Positions 48,494 through 59,487 of a DNA stretch of 64,000 nucleotides are shown here, one piece after another (position 1 is the first letter of the stretch; every line of letters starts with the position of its first letter). The stretch comes from Melaminivora jejuensis (GTDB lineage: Bacteria > Pseudomonadota > Gammaproteobacteria > Burkholderiales > Burkholderiaceae_C), in the NCBI RefSeq assembly GCF_017811175.1, contig NZ_JACWIJ010000002.1, positions 496,001 to 560,000 on the forward strand. The letters run 5' to 3'. Under the pieces are notes generated by a model, which did not search any database, was not told where the DNA came from, and worked only from the letters and a program-made list of their open reading frames with translations. Position numbers and translations under genes: made by a program.

Positions 48494-48953
48494 ATGGCCG
48501 AATCTGGGTATCAGCAGAGCAGTTCTACAAGGCAGCAGAGCAGGTTTGGACAAGCGAGGGAGTCGATCTGAACGAATTCGTATTCCCGCTGATCGTCAAC
48601 TATGCGCTCTGCGCTGAACTCAGCTTGAAGGCCGCAGAGGGAGGCGCTGTCGGTGGCGGCCTGACCCCGGACGGTCTTGTGAAGGCTGCAAGATCATGTC
48701 CACGGCACATGGGCACAACTTGTCGGATGTGTTTGCGTCTCTTGAACCGCCCACTCAGGCTGCTATTGAGTCTGAATTTCTGGCGGCGTCAGGAGAACAG
48801 CTGGCACCGCTTCTTGCCGAGTGCTCGGACTACTTCATTCAAGCCCGCTATGCTTATGAACAGATCGGTGGCAGCTACAACTTGAGCGGTATCCGCACGC
48901 TCGCAAAGGGCTTGCTTGATGCCGTGAAAGCCTTCGGTACCAAGAATCACTGA
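48494..48953 (+). pseudogene. HEPN-like protein, truncated by the transposon and frameshifted
   Basis: Reading from the transposon end gives VSAEQFYKAAEQVWTSEGVD, then FVFPLIVNYALCAELSLKAA, and after a frame change GHNLSDVFASLEPPTQAAIE, ending AVKAFGTKNH. The pattern of an N-terminal helix pair and a GHNLSDVF segment resembles HEPN-type helical proteins, some of which are RNases in toxin or defence systems. The N-terminus was removed by IR3. The frame changes near 48690 and one added base would restore it. Start of the native gene is unknown. Non-functional as it stands. Confidence 0.55.
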
Positions 48954-49000
48954 GCGAAGTGCTCGCCAGTACTAGCGATTCGGTCTGCCCCGGAGTCAGA

Positions 49001-52000
49001 TTAGCTGCCACCCCAGCTCTCCCCAAACACCTCCGCCTGCCGTAGCACCAAGTCCACAGCCTCTTCCTGGAAGTCCGGCGGGTACTTGTACTTGCGCAAC
49101 ACCCGTTTGACCATCAGCCGCAGCTTGGCGCGCACGCTCTCGCGCTCGCTCCAGTCCACCGTCAGGTTCTGGCGCAGGTTCTCGGTCAGCTCGTGGGCGA
49201 TCTTTTTCAGGGTTTCGTCGGTGAGTTCTTTCACCGCTGATTCGTTGGTGGCCAGGGCGTCGTAAAAGCGCACTTCGTCTTCGGTCAGGCCCAGCAGCTC
49301 GCCCCGGTGGGCCGCCTCGCGGAACTTCTTGGCCATCTCCACCAGCTCTTCCATCACCTGGGCGGTTTCAATCGAGCGGTTTTGGTAGCGCTTGATGACG
49401 TTGCCCAGCAGGTCGGAGAACTTCTTTTCCTGCACCACGTTGCTGCCAAAGCGGCTCTTGATTTCGCCTTCCAGCAGGCGTTCGAGCAGTTCCACCGCCA
49501 GGTTCTTCTCGGGCAGGTTCTTCACCTGGGCCAGAAATTCATCATCCAGCAGGCCGATATTGGGTTTGTCCAGACCCACAGCGTCAAAAATGTCCACCAC
49601 CTGGTCAGACACCACGGCGTTGCTGATGATCTGGCGGATGGCCGCGTCACGCTGCTCGTCGGTGCGCTTTTTGGCGGTGATGTCGCGCTTGGTCAGGATG
49701 ACTTTGACGGCCTGCAGGAAGGCCACTTCTTCGCGCACGGCCTTGGCTTCGTCCAGTGTGCAGCACAGCGAGAAGGCTTGGGTCAGTGCCAGCGTGGTGT
49801 CGGCAAAGCGGCGTTTGCCGTCCTTGCCACCTGCTTCCCGCAGGCCCAGGATGTGGTTGGCAGCCCGGGCCAGGGTTTGGTGGCCCCCGGTGAGGAAGTC
49901 GCTGGTGTCGCAGCCATGCAGCATGGAGTGCAGCACATCGAGCTTTTCCATCAGCACGCTGTACGCCTCGCGGGCATCCACGGTGGGGGTGCCCCGGCCT
50001 TTGCTGGCGGTGTACTCCTTCATGGCGGCTTTGAGTTCGTTGCCGATGCCGATGTAGTCCACCACCAAGCCGCCTTGCTTGCCTTTGAAGACACGGTTTA
50101 CCCGCGCAATCGCCTGCATGAGGTTGTGGCCCTTCATAGGCTTATCCACGTACAGGGTGTGTACGCAGGGGGCGTCAAAGCCGGTGAGCCACATGTCGCG
50201 CACGATCACCAGGCGCAGCGGGTCGGCGGGGTCTTTGAAGCGTTTTTCCAGTCGTTTTTTGACCTTGCCGTCGTAGATATGGGGGCGCAGCAGGGCTTTG
50301 TCGCTGGCGGAGCCGGTCATCACGATCTTGATGGCGCCTTTTTCTGGGTCAGGGTCATGCCAGTCGGGCCGCAGCTTGATGATCTCGTCGTACAGGTGCA
50401 CGCAGATTTCACGGCTCATGGCCACCACCATGGCCTTGCCCGATTGAGCGGTGCTGCGCTCTTCAAAGTGGGCGACCAGGTCGGCGGCCACGCTGGCCAC
50501 GCGGGGTTCGGCACCCACGATCTTTTCCAGGGCGGCCCAGCGGCTTTTGAGTTTGGCTTGGGTACTTTCTTCTTCGTCCTCGGCCAGCTCGTCCACTTCG
50601 TCGTCAATGGCGGGCAGGTCTTCGTCTTTGAGTCGCAGCTTGGCTAGGCGCGATTCGTAGTAGATGGCCACCGTGGCGCCATCTTCCTTGGCCTGCTGCA
50701 TGTCGTAGACGTGGATGTACTCTCCAAACACGGCTCGGGTGTCGTGGTCGGTGCTGCTGACCGGGGTGCCGGTAAAGCCTACAAATGTGGCGTTGGGCAA
50801 GGCATCGCGCAGATGCTGGGCATAGCCCGCCTGGTACTTCTCTTCACCAGGCTTTCCTTTGAGGGTGGCTTTGAAGCCGTATTGGGTGCGGTGGGCTTCG
50901 TCCGCGATCACCACGATGTTGCTGCGGTCAGACAGCACCGGGAAGGTGTCTTCATCCTCCCCTGGCATGAACTTCTGAATGGTGGCAAAGATGATGCCGC
51001 CCGAAGGGCGATTGCCCAGCTTGGCGCGAAGGTCTGGGCGGGTCAGTGCCTGAGTCGGCTGCTCGCGCAACAGGTCTTGAGCCAGGCTGAACACGCCAAA
51101 GAGTTGCCCATCCAGGTCGTTGCGGTCGGTGATGACCACGATGGTGGGGTTCTCCATCGCTGCTTCTTGCATCACACGGGCGGCAAAGCAGGTCATGGTG
51201 ATGCTCTTGCCGCTGCCTTGGGTGTGCCATACCACACCGCCCTTGCGGGAAGCTCCTGGCCGGGAAGCGGTCACCACTTCTTCGATGGCTGCGCGCACGG
51301 CGTGGAACTGGTGGTAGCCAGCGATCTTCTTGACCAATTGGCCGTCGTCCTCGAACAGGACGAAGTAACGGATGTAGTCCAGCAGGTACTGTGGGGCCAG
51401 CACCCCACGCACCAGGGTCTGCAGCTCTTGAAACTGCCCCAGCGGGTCGAGGTTCACCCCATCGATCGTGCGCCAGGCCATAAAGCGCTCGGCGTTGGCA
51501 GACAGCGACCCCATCAGCGCCTCGGTGCCGTCCGAAATCACCAGCACCTCGTTGTACTGAAACACGTCTGGGATTTGCTCTTTGTACGTCTGGAGCTGGT
51601 CGAACGCCTTCCAGATGCTGGCGTTTTCGTCCGCAGGGTTCTTGAGTTCCAGCAGCACCAGCGGCAGGCCATTGACGAACAGGATGATGTCAGGGCGGCG
51701 GGTCTTGTGGGGGCCTTTGATGGTGAACTGGTTGATGGCCCACCATTCGTTCTTCTCGGGGTGTGACCAGTCGATCAGGCGCACGAAGTCGCCGCGAGTT
51801 TCGCCATCCTTTTGATACTGGACGGAGACACCGCCCACCAGCATTTTGTGGAAGGCCCGGTTGGCCGACAGCAGGGATGGGATGCCCAAGTCAGTGACCT
51901 GCTTGATGGCATCTTCTCGGGCAGCCACGGGGATGCCAGGGTTCAGGCGGTTGATGGCTTCGCGCAGCCGGAAGGGTAGAACGACCTGGCGGTAGTCGGC

Positions 52001-52114
52001 ACGCTCTGGCGAAGAACCATCGAAGGCGATATCAGGGCCGTAGCGGTGGGTGTAGCCCACGTCTTGCAGCCAGGCCAGGGTTTCTTGTTCGAGTTGGTCT
52101 TCTGTCATTTGCAC
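49001..52114 (-). CDS. hsdR: Type I restriction enzyme, R (HsdR) subunit
   Basis: A 1037-residue HsdR. The N-terminal endonuclease domain has a PD-(D/E)XK core ([20 protein letters not shown], Asp and Glu-Leu-Lys). Then follow a superfamily 2 motor with Walker [19 protein letters not shown] in [17 protein letters not shown]-like [10 protein letters not shown] and a late [18 protein letters not shown]. It translocates DNA and cuts at random sites when the target is unmethylated. It needs HsdM and HsdS, encoded upstream on the same strand. The first Met (52114) or Met3 may be the start. Intact. Confidence 0.93.
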   Translation of the reverse strand: MQMTEDQLEQETLAWLQDVGYTHRYGPDIAFDGSSPERADYRQVVLPFRLREAINRLNPGIPVAAREDAIKQVTDLGIPSLLSANRAFHKMLVGGVSVQYQKDGETRGDFVRLIDWSHPEKNEWWAINQFTIKGPHKTRRPDIILFVNGLPLVLLELKNPADENASIWKAFDQLQTYKEQIPDVFQYNEVLVISDGTEALMGSLSANAERFMAWRTIDGVNLDPLGQFQELQTLVRGVLAPQYLLDYIRYFVLFEDDGQLVKKIAGYHQFHAVRAAIEEVVTASRPGASRKGGVVWHTQGSGKSITMTCFAARVMQEAAMENPTIVVITDRNDLDGQLFGVFSLAQDLLREQPTQALTRPDLRAKLGNRPSGGIIFATIQKFMPGEDEDTFPVLSDRSNIVVIADEAHRTQYGFKATLKGKPGEEKYQAGYAQHLRDALPNATFVGFTGTPVSSTDHDTRAVFGEYIHVYDMQQAKEDGATVAIYYESRLAKLRLKDEDLPAIDDEVDELAEDEEESTQAKLKSRWAALEKIVGAEPRVASVAADLVAHFEERSTAQSGKAMVVAMSREICVHLYDEIIKLRPDWHDPDPEKGAIKIVMTGSASDKALLRPHIYDGKVKKRLEKRFKDPADPLRLVIVRDMWLTGFDAPCVHTLYVDKPMKGHNLMQAIARVNRVFKGKQGGLVVDYIGIGNELKAAMKEYTASKGRGTPTVDAREAYSVLMEKLDVLHSMLHGCDTSDFLTGGHQTLARAANHILGLREAGGKDGKRRFADTTLALTQAFSLCCTLDEAKAVREEVAFLQAVKVILTKRDITAKKRTDEQRDAAIRQIISNAVVSDQVVDIFDAVGLDKPNIGLLDDEFLAQVKNLPEKNLAVELLERLLEGEIKSRFGSNVVQEKKFSDLLGNVIKRYQNRSIETAQVMEELVEMAKKFREAAHRGELLGLTEDEVRFYDALATNESAVKELTDETLKKIAHELTENLRQNLTVDWSERESVRAKLRLMVKRVLRKYKYPPDFQEEAVDLVLRQAEVFGESWGGS

Positions 52115-52148
52115 GCGCCTGATGGTCGCAAGATTCTGTGTGTGTTGA

Positions 52149-52945
52149 CTATCGGTACGAGAGCTGCGACCGCTCGATCACAACGTTCGGCAACCCAAAA
52201 TGCAGCAATGCTCTTTGGAGCGCGCCTTCGTTCGTCCGATTGTTGGGCCCCAATGTGATGGACTCGATCACACCGGCATCAACCGTCGAGCCCAGGAGAA
52301 ATTCGCAATACTCTCTGACCTCGGACCCGGTTGCAAAGTACCCAATCCGGAAGCCTGGCGTTACTGGGTGAAGTTTTCTGCTTCGCGAGTCAATAGTGAC
52401 AACCAGCCGAGTTTCATGCTCTTCCTCGAACCCTGAGGGTTTGATTGCCCAGCGCTCTTTCGCAAACGCCTGAATAGCGGCAGTGCTTGGCGATCCCGTG
52501 CTCGTGAGCATTGCATTGATTGTGTTGGCCCGATCATTCGGCAGTTCGTCCACCTTATCGGCATAGGCAACCGGATAAAGAAGAGCCTCTTTACTCCCTT
52601 GATCGCGGTGAGAATGGCCTTGCTCTTGAATCCAATCGAGACACCAGTGCCATTGGCTGCGTACCCGCGCCACTGACTGAGGCGATCACCTAAGGAGCTG
52701 AAACAGGTGACAAAGAACTCGAAAGGATCAAGGGCATTACGCAAGTCATCTATTCGAAGTGAATCTGGCGCGCTAGGGTGTGTTTTCAGCAAGGCAAAGA
52801 ACTGATCACCTTCCAGAGTGTCGTTGAGGTGATGCTTTGCACTCAACCTCAATGCCTTGTGTTCCAAGATTTTCAGCAGTACGTCGTTGGAGGTGTAGTG
52901 GTAGACCACCTCTGGAATTTCTAGCTTGCTCATGCCTGGATTCAT
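52149..52945 (-). pseudogene. DUF2971 protein, one-base frameshift
   Basis: With one base restored this is 265 residues. Visible parts: the N-terminal VVYHYTSNDVLLKILEHKAL and LRLSAKHHLNDTLEGDQFFA, then VTCFSSLGDRLSQWRGYAAN, all typical of DUF2971. The C-terminal part reads ERWAIKPSGFEEEHETRLVV. The break is at a C3 run (52596-52598). DUF2971 genes occur often within type I R-M loci and other defence islands. The biochemical role is unknown. It lies between hsdR and hsdS, same strand. Confidence 0.7.
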
Positions 52946-52964
52946 ACTTGGGTACTACAGTGTG

Positions 52965-54257
52965 TCATGCATGTTCGACTGCTGGCACTTCTCCAACACG
53001 GAGTTGGCCGGAGATCAGACGGGGGAGCAGCGTGTCGCGAAGGGTGGTGAGGGTTTGGACTTGCGCTCTGTTCGCGAACACCTTTTGAAAAATGGGCTTC
53101 GCTGCTGCTTCGAACGCTCTGGCTACATCTGCGGTGGGTACGACAGAGGACATGAGCGCCACTTGATCAGGTTTGATTCGCTGGTGACTATTGGATGTTC
53201 CCGTCACAAGTTGCTGCAATCTAGCGATGAAGTCGGGAGAACTGAACGCGCAGTAGATAAGCTCTCTCGATCCGATTCCGATTGGCACGAAAACCAGAAA
53301 CTCCGTTGAGCACACCGCGTTCGATCCGCACTCGACCGGTAGCCAAATACGTGGAATGTGCGGATTCAACTTCGACAGCAGTACCGCATCTGGCGTGACA
53401 GGCGTTTTGTTGCTCTTGATGGAGTCGCCACGTTCAAAGATTGGCCTTTGCCCAGCATCAAACGAGGGCAAACTGAAGTGTTCAAAAGTCGCTTCTGGTT
53501 GGCTACCTGGGTTGACGGAGCCTTTCTTGAGTTGCGCAAAATCGCCGATCATGCCAACCCGCCACCCCCTCGGCACCTCCCCCAACTCCGACGTTTCAAA
53601 CCCATCGGGAAACAGCGCTGCGGTGGCCTCGTCCATGCCTTCGGGCGTGCGGCCTGCCATCTTGGCGCGCACGGGGTCGAAATCGACGAACCAGGACTTG
53701 AACAGGGCCTGGGCGATGGCTTCGAGGGTGGCGTTGGTTTCGCGCAGGAGGGCGATGCGGTCGTCGATCAGCGAGAGGTAATCGGCGATCTTCGTCTGCA
53801 GCGGCAACGGTGGGATAGGGAACTCAAGCTTACGCAAGACTTCAAGATTGATGTTCTCCTGAGCAGAGCCATATGCGTGGCTCTTGACCTGCTTTCGCAT
53901 TGCCTGAAACAAATACTCTATGAAACGAACATCTGCTTTTGCAGTGTCAGCCGTGAAACCAACAACGCTATCTGGGAAGCATGCAGGAAAGGTGAGTATT
54001 GCTGTTTCGGCAATGTTCGCGGCGATCGTGATCGCGAGCGTGCCCGCAGGCCAAAGCCGGCTCTGAGCCAATCCGGCTTCACTGTAGGTCTGTCGAAAGC
54101 TTGTGATTCGCCCGTCAGAGTTCGTCACGTCTCCCGTCTGGATGAACGGATACGGTCCGCCATAAAGGTGAGCGGCATCTCTTGGTCTGTGCTTCGACTT
54201 GCCTCGATCAAATTCCCCGAGTGAGGAAATTTTCTGCACCCTCCACTCAGAACTCAT
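52965..54257 (-). CDS. hsdS: Type I restriction enzyme, S (HsdS) specificity subunit
   Basis: A 430-residue protein with two target recognition domains and conserved helices. The first recognition half ([20 protein letters not shown]) leads to [20 protein letters not shown] and the helix [20 protein letters not shown], then [20 protein letters not shown]. The second half ends with the helix [20 protein letters not shown]. The two halves decide the bipartite DNA sequence recognised. The start overlaps the hsdM stop by 11 bp. Intact. Confidence 0.92.
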   Translation of the reverse strand: MSSEWRVQKISSLGEFDRGKSKHRPRDAAHLYGGPYPFIQTGDVTNSDGRITSFRQTYSEAGLAQSRLWPAGTLAITIAANIAETAILTFPACFPDSVVGFTADTAKADVRFIEYLFQAMRKQVKSHAYGSAQENINLEVLRKLEFPIPPLPLQTKIADYLSLIDDRIALLRETNATLEAIAQALFKSWFVDFDPVRAKMAGRTPEGMDEATAALFPDGFETSELGEVPRGWRVGMIGDFAQLKKGSVNPGSQPEATFEHFSLPSFDAGQRPIFERGDSIKSNKTPVTPDAVLLSKLNPHIPRIWLPVECGSNAVCSTEFLVFVPIGIGSRELIYCAFSSPDFIARLQQLVTGTSNSHQRIKPDQVALMSSVVPTADVARAFEAAAKPIFQKVFANRAQVQTLTTLRDTLLPRLISGQLRVGEVPAVEHA

Positions 54258-55797
54258 ACCCCAGTCCCCCCAGCTTCGCCCGAATCACTGCATCCAGCTC
54301 CGCACCCTTGGCCATTTGCTCGCCCAGCTTTTCGGTGAGCTTCTGCATCTTGTCGGCAAAGGCTTCGTCGTCGTCTTCCACCTCTTCCGCGCCCACGTAG
54401 CGGCCGGGGGTAAGCACATGGCCGTGCTGGGCGATCTCGGCCAGGGGCACGCTGCGGCAAAAGCCTTTCACGTCTTCGTAGCTGCCTGCGCCTGGCTCGC
54501 CGCGCCAGGCGGCCACCACGGCTTCGATGCGGGTGATGGTGTCGTCGGTCAGCTCGGCCTGTACGCGGCTGATCATGCGACCCTGCTTGCGGGCGTCGAT
54601 GAACAGCACTTCGCCTTTGCGCGTTTTCTGCTTGGCCAAAAACCAGAGGCAGGCGGGGATTTGGGTGTTGAAGAACAACTGGCCGGGCAGGGCCACCATG
54701 ACTTCGACCACGTCGGCATCGACCATGGCGGCGCGGATCACGCCTTCGTTGTTCTGGCTGCTGCTCATGCTGCCATTGGCCAGCACAATGCCGGCGCGGC
54801 CCGTGGGCTTCAGGTGGTGCAGCATGTGCTGCAACCAGGCGTAGTTGGCGTTGCCGTGGGGTGGGTCGCCATACTCCCAGCGCGGGTCGCCTTCCAGGCT
54901 GCCGTGCCACCAGTCAGAGATGTTGAAGGGCGGGTTGGCCAGAATGTAGTCGGCCCGCAGGTCGGGATGCTGGTTGCGGGTGAAAGTGTCGGCAGGCTCG
55001 CGGCCCAGGTTGTAGTCGATGCCGCGAATGGCCAGATTCATGGCGGCCAGGCGCCATGTAGTGGGGTTGGCCTCTTGGCCGTAGATGCTCACATCGCCCA
55101 GCTTGCCGCCGTGGGCTTCGATGAACTTTTCCGACTGCACAAACATGCCGCCCGAGCCACAGCAGGGGTCGTACACCTTGCCTTCGTGCGGGCTGAGGAT
55201 GGCCACCAGGGTTTTGACGATGCTGGCGGGAGTGTAAAACTGCCCGCCCCGCTTGCCCTCGGCACTGGCGAACATGCCCAGAAAGTATTCGTACACCTGG
55301 CCCAGCACGTCGCGGGCAATGGCAGCGTCTTCACCAAAGCCAATGGTGGATACCAAATCCACCAACTCACCCAGCTTGCCGTCGGGCAGTTGCGCACGGG
55401 CATAGCGTTTGTCGAGGATGCCTTTGAGCTTGGGGTTTTCGGCCTCGATCAGTGTGAGGGCGTCGTCAATGCGTTTGCCAATGTCGGGCTGCTTGGCGGC
55501 GGCGCGCAAAGCTTCCCACCGCGCGCCTTCGGGCACCCAGAAGACGTTGACCTCTTTGTAGTAGTCGCGGTCTTCCAGCTCGGCTTCAATGTCAGCGGGG
55601 TCGGCGTCGCCGTAGAAGTATTCGTCGTTGGGGTTGGTCAGGCGGGCCGTCAGCTCGGCACGGCGGGCGGCAAAGGTGTCGGAGATGTATTTGACGAAAA
55701 TGAGGCCGAGCACAAGGTGCTTGTATTCGGCGGCGTCCATGTTGGCGCGCAGCTTGTCGGCGGTGGCCCAGAGGGTTTTTTTGATGTCGTCGAGCAT
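54247..55797 (-). CDS. hsdM: Type I restriction enzyme, M (HsdM) methyltransferase
   Basis: A 516-residue N6-adenine methyltransferase starting [20 protein letters not shown]. AdoMet motif [18 protein letters not shown] and the catalytic motif [13 protein letters not shown] are visible, in the N12-class order of type I M subunits. It methylates the target in both strands to protect self DNA. I chose the ATG at 55797 because the family N-terminus begins there, although the frame extends further. It heads the hsdM-hsdS-DUF2971-hsdR operon. Intact. Confidence 0.93.
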   Translation of the reverse strand: MLDDIKKTLWATADKLRANMDAAEYKHLVLGLIFVKYISDTFAARRAELTARLTNPNDEYFYGDADPADIEAELEDRDYYKEVNVFWVPEGARWEALRAAAKQPDIGKRIDDALTLIEAENPKLKGILDKRYARAQLPDGKLGELVDLVSTIGFGEDAAIARDVLGQVYEYFLGMFASAEGKRGGQFYTPASIVKTLVAILSPHEGKVYDPCCGSGGMFVQSEKFIEAHGGKLGDVSIYGQEANPTTWRLAAMNLAIRGIDYNLGREPADTFTRNQHPDLRADYILANPPFNISDWWHGSLEGDPRWEYGDPPHGNANYAWLQHMLHHLKPTGRAGIVLANGSMSSSQNNEGVIRAAMVDADVVEVMVALPGQLFFNTQIPACLWFLAKQKTRKGEVLFIDARKQGRMISRVQAELTDDTITRIEAVVAAWRGEPGAGSYEDVKGFCRSVPLAEIAQHGHVLTPGRYVGAEEVEDDDEAFADKMQKLTEKLGEQMAKGAELDAVIRAKLGGLGYEF

Positions 55798-56046
55798 TGA
55801 AGCGGGAATTGGTTGGCTGCCCCACCCGACTTGGGGCGTGGACGGAGCAGGTAGAGATCGTTCGCACCATCTTACCGTCACGATCACAGATGGATACAGT
55901 TCTGGCGACTGGTTGGCAGGGTGTTGCGATGGCGCGTTCAACGTGCTTGCAAGCCCTTCGACTGAGGTCAACGTAATCCGAACTTGCGGCATGTCCTCCT
56001 GTGCTGACTGAGGTAAAAATGCAGTCAGTCACTCACTGAGGAACCT

Positions 56047-56261
56047 ATGGCCAAGAAGACTCCAGACACTGCTGAACGGAAGAAGACAAAGGCAGAAAAG
56101 CAAGCCGAGGAGGAGTTGCAGAGGAAGGCCATGGCGACCTTGTTTGAACGCAGCAGAATGCAATCACGCTACGAGGAAATCCTGTGCGCAGACATCTACC
56201 TGCGCAGCGGGCATCGCGACCATGACCTGTCGCCCGCAAACCCGGAGGGCAAGGATTTGCG
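56047..56261 (+). pseudogene. Unknown charged protein, cut by IS4-family element
   Basis: About 72 residues (MAKKTPDTAERKKTKAEKQA, then ATLFERSRMQSRYEEILCAD) remain before the IS end. The Lys/Glu-rich N-terminus looks like a helical linker. The start is divergent from hsdM. I do not recognise it. The missing C-terminus is not found beyond the IS, so sequence was lost on that side. Confidence 0.45.
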
Positions 56262-57510
56262 CATCTCGTTATACACAACTCACCCCAGCCCGGCCTCGCG
56301 CATGTAGCGCACCCCGGCCACAAACGCCGCTACGTCCTGCATTCCTAACCAGATCGTCTTGGCGCCGGGTTCACCATCGCCCTTGCGTGCCAGAAACCCA
56401 CCGCGCTGTGCGATCAGCCGCAGCACCGTATTGAGCTGGGGCACCTCCTTGGGCGGTTTTTTCTTGTTCAAGATGAACGCCGCGTGCCACTCTTGGGTCT
56501 CCAGCAGCAGATCGGCGGGCAGCTCGGGCAGGGTGCGTCCCAGACGCATCAAGCGGTTGATGCGCCAGGCAATCACCATGTACAGCGCCAGAGCCGTTTG
56601 CAGCGCCTGCGTGTTGCCCAGCTGCAGGCGCTGGACTTGGCAGCCTTCCTTGAGCACCAGAAAGAACAGCTCGATTTCCCAGCGCGCGCGGTACCAGTCG
56701 ATCAGCTCACAGGCCTGCTCCAAGGTGACGGCCTGGCGGTTGCTCAGCAGCCGCCAGACCACGGGCTGCACTCCCGGCGGGGGATCGATCTCGGTGGCTA
56801 TCAGGCAGCTGACTTCGATGCGGCCCTGGCGGCTGTCCTTGACAACGACACGCCGCACGCGCACCTCTTGTTTGACGCTGCGCGCCTTGCGGCCACGACC
56901 GGCGGCAATCTCAAAGCGCACGCACCCCAGCGGCGCGCTGTCCATCACGTTTTGCCACAGCTTGCCGCCTTCGGGCAGGACGCGGTTGTGCTTGCAGCGC
57001 ACCAGATAATCGGCTGGATAGTCCAGCTCACCGGCTTGGGCTCGCGTGCCCACATCCAGGCGTCGGTCACGCCCAGCGGTTCACGCTGCGGGGTGATGAC
57101 GTAAGTGGGGTGCAGGTACATGCCGCGCTGGGCTTCGTAGCTCAGCGGCCCCAGGCCCTGCATTTGCTGGCCGTTGTAGTCCAGCTCCGTGGTGTCTTGC
57201 AGGCACAGCACCAGCGGGTGCGCGGCCATGCGCTGGACGCTGGCTTGCCAGTGCGGCTGCATCACGTCCTCCCAGGACAGGCGGTCGTTGCTCAAGAAAC
57301 GGTAGGCCGCAATCGTCTCTGTCCAATTGCTGCAGGCGTTGGGAATGCTCGCCGTCGGCTTGGCGGCCAGGCGTTCGGCCAGCAGCACCGCCCGCTTGTT
57401 CAGCCGTGCATCGCCCAGATCGAGGGTTTCAAATTCTTGGGCTGCCCAGCTCATCGGTTTGTTTCTTTACGGAGAACTGCGGATGGTAGAGGGTTGTGTA
57501 TAACGAGATG
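56262..57510 (-). mobile_element. IS4-family element, copy 2
   Basis: 1249 bp, bounded by the same perfect 18-bp repeats as copy 1 (CATCTCGTTATACACAAC and complement). No target duplication (left TTGCG, right GGTTG). A few base differences from copy 1 show separate ageing after a common origin. Confidence 0.85.
56280..57454 (-). pseudogene. IS4-family transposase, same lesion as copy 1
   Basis: It has the same two overlapping frames (56945-57454 and 56280-57053) and the same loss between WMWAREPK and GELDYPADYL as copy 1. The first catalytic Asp (CLQDTTELDY) and the YRARWEIELFF signature remain. The shared lesion indicates that the element was copied after it became defective. Confidence 0.75.
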
Positions 57511-57657
57511 GGTTGACCGCTTTGGTGGCTTTGCGGGCCTTCTACGAAAGTGGAAAGTGAATTGACTGGCTGGTGAGGCCCAGCGACTTTCTCGCACGGC
57601 TCAGCCTATCGTGGACAGCGAGCAAGAGTGACGCTATTCAGCAAGCACCGATAATGT

Positions 57658-57674
57658 GAGACACAATGTATCTC
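57658..57674 (+). promoter_or_regulatory. Candidate RelB/DinJ operator
   Basis: GAGACACAATGTATCTC is a near-perfect palindrome lying 26 bp before the antitoxin ATG. Placement and symmetry fit autoregulation by the antitoxin. Confidence 0.45.
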
Positions 57675-57699
57675 CTATCATTCACAACAGGAGGCCTCC

Positions 57700-57981
57700 A
57701 TGGCTGCTACCACCACCATGGTTCACGTTCGCGTGGACGAGAACATCAAGGCGCAAGCTGCGGAAACGCTGGCCTCAATGGGCATGACCGTTTCCGATGC
57801 GATTCGCGTGTTTCTGACCCGTGTCGTCGCCGACAAGGAGCTGCCGTTTGCCCTCAAGGCACCAAGCGCCAGCAGTGTCGCTGCCATTGCCGAGGCCGAC
57901 GAGATCATCAAGAGCCGCCGCGCTCGCTTTGCAACCGCTGACGCCTTGCTGAATGGCCTCGAAGAAATCAGCAGCGAGTAA
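57700..57981 (+). CDS. RelB/DinJ-type antitoxin
   Basis: A 93-residue protein with a ribbon-helix-helix N-terminus (MVHVRVDENIKAQAAETLAS, then MGMTVSDAIRVFLTRVVADK), typical of RelB/DinJ. The C-terminal part ELPFALKAPSASSVAAIAEA would bind the toxin. A strong ribosome-binding site (CAGGAGG) lies 6 bp before the ATG. The toxin gene overlaps its end by 29 bp. Intact. Confidence 0.88.
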   Translation: MAATTTMVHVRVDENIKAQAAETLASMGMTVSDAIRVFLTRVVADKELPFALKAPSASSVAAIAEADEIIKSRRARFATADALLNGLEEISSE

Positions 57982-58302
57982 ACGGGCAAACCTGCCCCGA
58001 GCGTCGGATTACACCAGAGATTTTCAAAAAGATTGGGTACGCCTGTCCCACTCTGGCCGGTATGACATGAACCGGTTGAAAAATGTCATGCTACTGCTCG
58101 TCGCCAACAACGGGCCACTACCGCCTGAATGGCTCGATCACCCGTTGATGGGTGAGTGGGCCGGCCATAGTGAATACCACATCGGCGGCGACTTCCTGTT
58201 GTTCTATCGGTTCGACGATTCTGGCAAGAGCGGCTTGGTTGTTTTGTGCGCAGTGGGACTCGCTCCGAGCTGTTTCTTGAGCTATATCCGATATTTGATT
58301 AG
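57953..58302 (+). pseudogene. YafQ-family RNase toxin, one-base frameshift
   Basis: A YafQ/RelE-type ribosome-dependent mRNA interferase. It has the typical DYTRDFQKDWVRLSHSGRYD, the PLPPEWLDHPLMGEWAGHSE loop and YHIGGDFLLFYRFDDSG. After GLVV the frame breaks at a T4 run (58242-58245). Adding one T gives FVRSGTRSELFLELYPIFD and a 116-residue protein, normal for YafQ. The C-terminal catalytic residues are therefore probably real and the break an artefact. It forms an operon with the antitoxin. Confidence 0.8.
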
Positions 58303-58856
58303 GGCTTGGCAAAAAATCACCTAAAGATGGTCTACAAACTCTCTGAAATTCCAAGCGGAGGCATCTTAAATCATTGATTTAACTAGGTCGGAATTTCAGA
58401 AAACGAGGTTTTGCAGAGGGTCTTTAGATGGTACATCGAGGAACAGCAAACGCCTCATCAGGCCGCCTGCCGCGTCCGCGCCCTGAACCCCGAGATTTGC
58501 CGAGCTCTTGGTGAATCGTTCGGACAGCGCCAGCACTTGCAACGCCGGTCGGCGCTCGCGTCGCAACTAGCTGCGGCGCGTGCAAGATTCGGGTTCACGC
58601 AGCTCAATCAACGCGCACTTGGGGCCAAAGCATGCAATCACGGCGAATTGCACTCGTATTCGCTCTTGCGTCAGTAGATGCGTCGGCGCGGTGCGGGCAG
58701 CAATGAAACCAGCCCGGGCCTGTATGGCCACCACTGGACAACCGGTTGCTGCAAGACGAAGGCAGGCTTGGCCTCGATCGCGGTAGAGGCGCGGCGTACT
58801 TCGGAATTTTTTCACTCACTTAGCTGACGATAACTACTATTATCGTGAGTGCAAAA
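58303..58856. other. Intergenic, with nested inverted repeat
   Basis: There is no convincing gene. A nested dyad lies at 58321-58428: outer arms CTAAAGA/TCTTTAG and inner arms TCTGAAATTCC/GGAATTTCAGA, 37 bp apart. A short frame (VFRWYIEEQQTPHQAACRVR, 58411 on) resembles a serine recombinase fragment but is too short to claim. Confidence 0.4.
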
Positions 58857-59330
58857 TTAATTGCAAAAAATCTTCCAGGGAAGTCCAGAAACAGAAAAAA
58901 TATATTTGCAACAAACACTTAGCTCAACTGCACGCAGTGCCTGCCACGCTTGTGCCTGGGTCTCATATGGCCTTTTTTGAGCGGCAGCGATGGCGAACCT
59001 ACACACACGCCCTTCCTTCTGAGCTACTGCTAATCCAATGCGCGGCAAGCTTGGGCACTCACGTTGGTACCGACCACTCGGCTTCAGAGAGTGTTTGCTA
59101 AAAATCGAGGCTGCGATACGGGCTGCCTCGATCGCTAAGACTCGCACGGAGATGGCGGTGACCTCCTGGTCTTGATGCACCGGATCAGGCGGCAGGGACG
59201 ACTTGTGCCCGAAAGTCAAAACATGACGGATGACCCCCGCTCTTTCACGTTCGTTGGGCAAGGCGGCGAGCAACAAAAAAAGCTCCCGCAAAGACCACTC
59301 TGCCCGGTGGAAGTACAGCCGTAGGCGCAC
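58857..59330 (-). CDS. Hypothetical protein, doubtful
   Basis: A 157-residue frame starting with GTG (RLRLYFHRAEWSLRELFLLL). The middle part reads TAISVRVLAIEAARIAASIF. It has no recognised motif and no good ribosome-binding site. It could be a real accessory gene, but its composition is also compatible with a chance frame in GC-rich DNA. Confidence 0.25.
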   Translation of the reverse strand: MRLRLYFHRAEWSLRELFLLLAALPNERERAGVIRHVLTFGHKSSLPPDPVHQDQEVTAISVRVLAIEAARIAASIFSKHSLKPSGRYQRECPSLPRIGLAVAQKEGRVCRFAIAAAQKRPYETQAQAWQALRAVELSVCCKYIFSVSGLPWKIFCN

Positions 59331-59392
59331 GGAAGGGGCGGGGAGGTGGTGTTCTTTGGGGGATGCTCATCGCTTTGCGTCTTGCTGCTGGC

Positions 59393-59487
59393 TGGCCAAA
59401 ATTGGACAATCCTGTCCAAAATTGGCGGAATTTGTCCAAAATTGGACAGTCCTGTCCAAATTTGGACAATCTTGTCCAAAAGTGGCG
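59393..59487. repeat. Five 20-bp palindromic iterons (TGTCCAAAATTGGACA)
   Basis: Units start at 59393, 59413, 59433, 59453 and 59473, exactly 20 bp apart, with core (T)GTCCAAAATTGGAC. The middle units are full palindromes (TGTCCAAAATTGGACA, TGTCCAAATTTGGACA) and the outer ones degenerate. Two helical turns per unit would put bound proteins on the same DNA face. Such arrays serve as replication iterons, partition centromeres or repressor arrays. Confidence 0.85.

Noticed and set aside
49307..51766. Long plus-strand frames antisense to hsdR and hsdM
   Set aside because: These mirror codon bias of the real minus-strand genes and show no domain.
59393..59487. CRISPR array
   Set aside because: The units are adjoining 20-bp palindromes without unique spacers and no cas gene is in the window.
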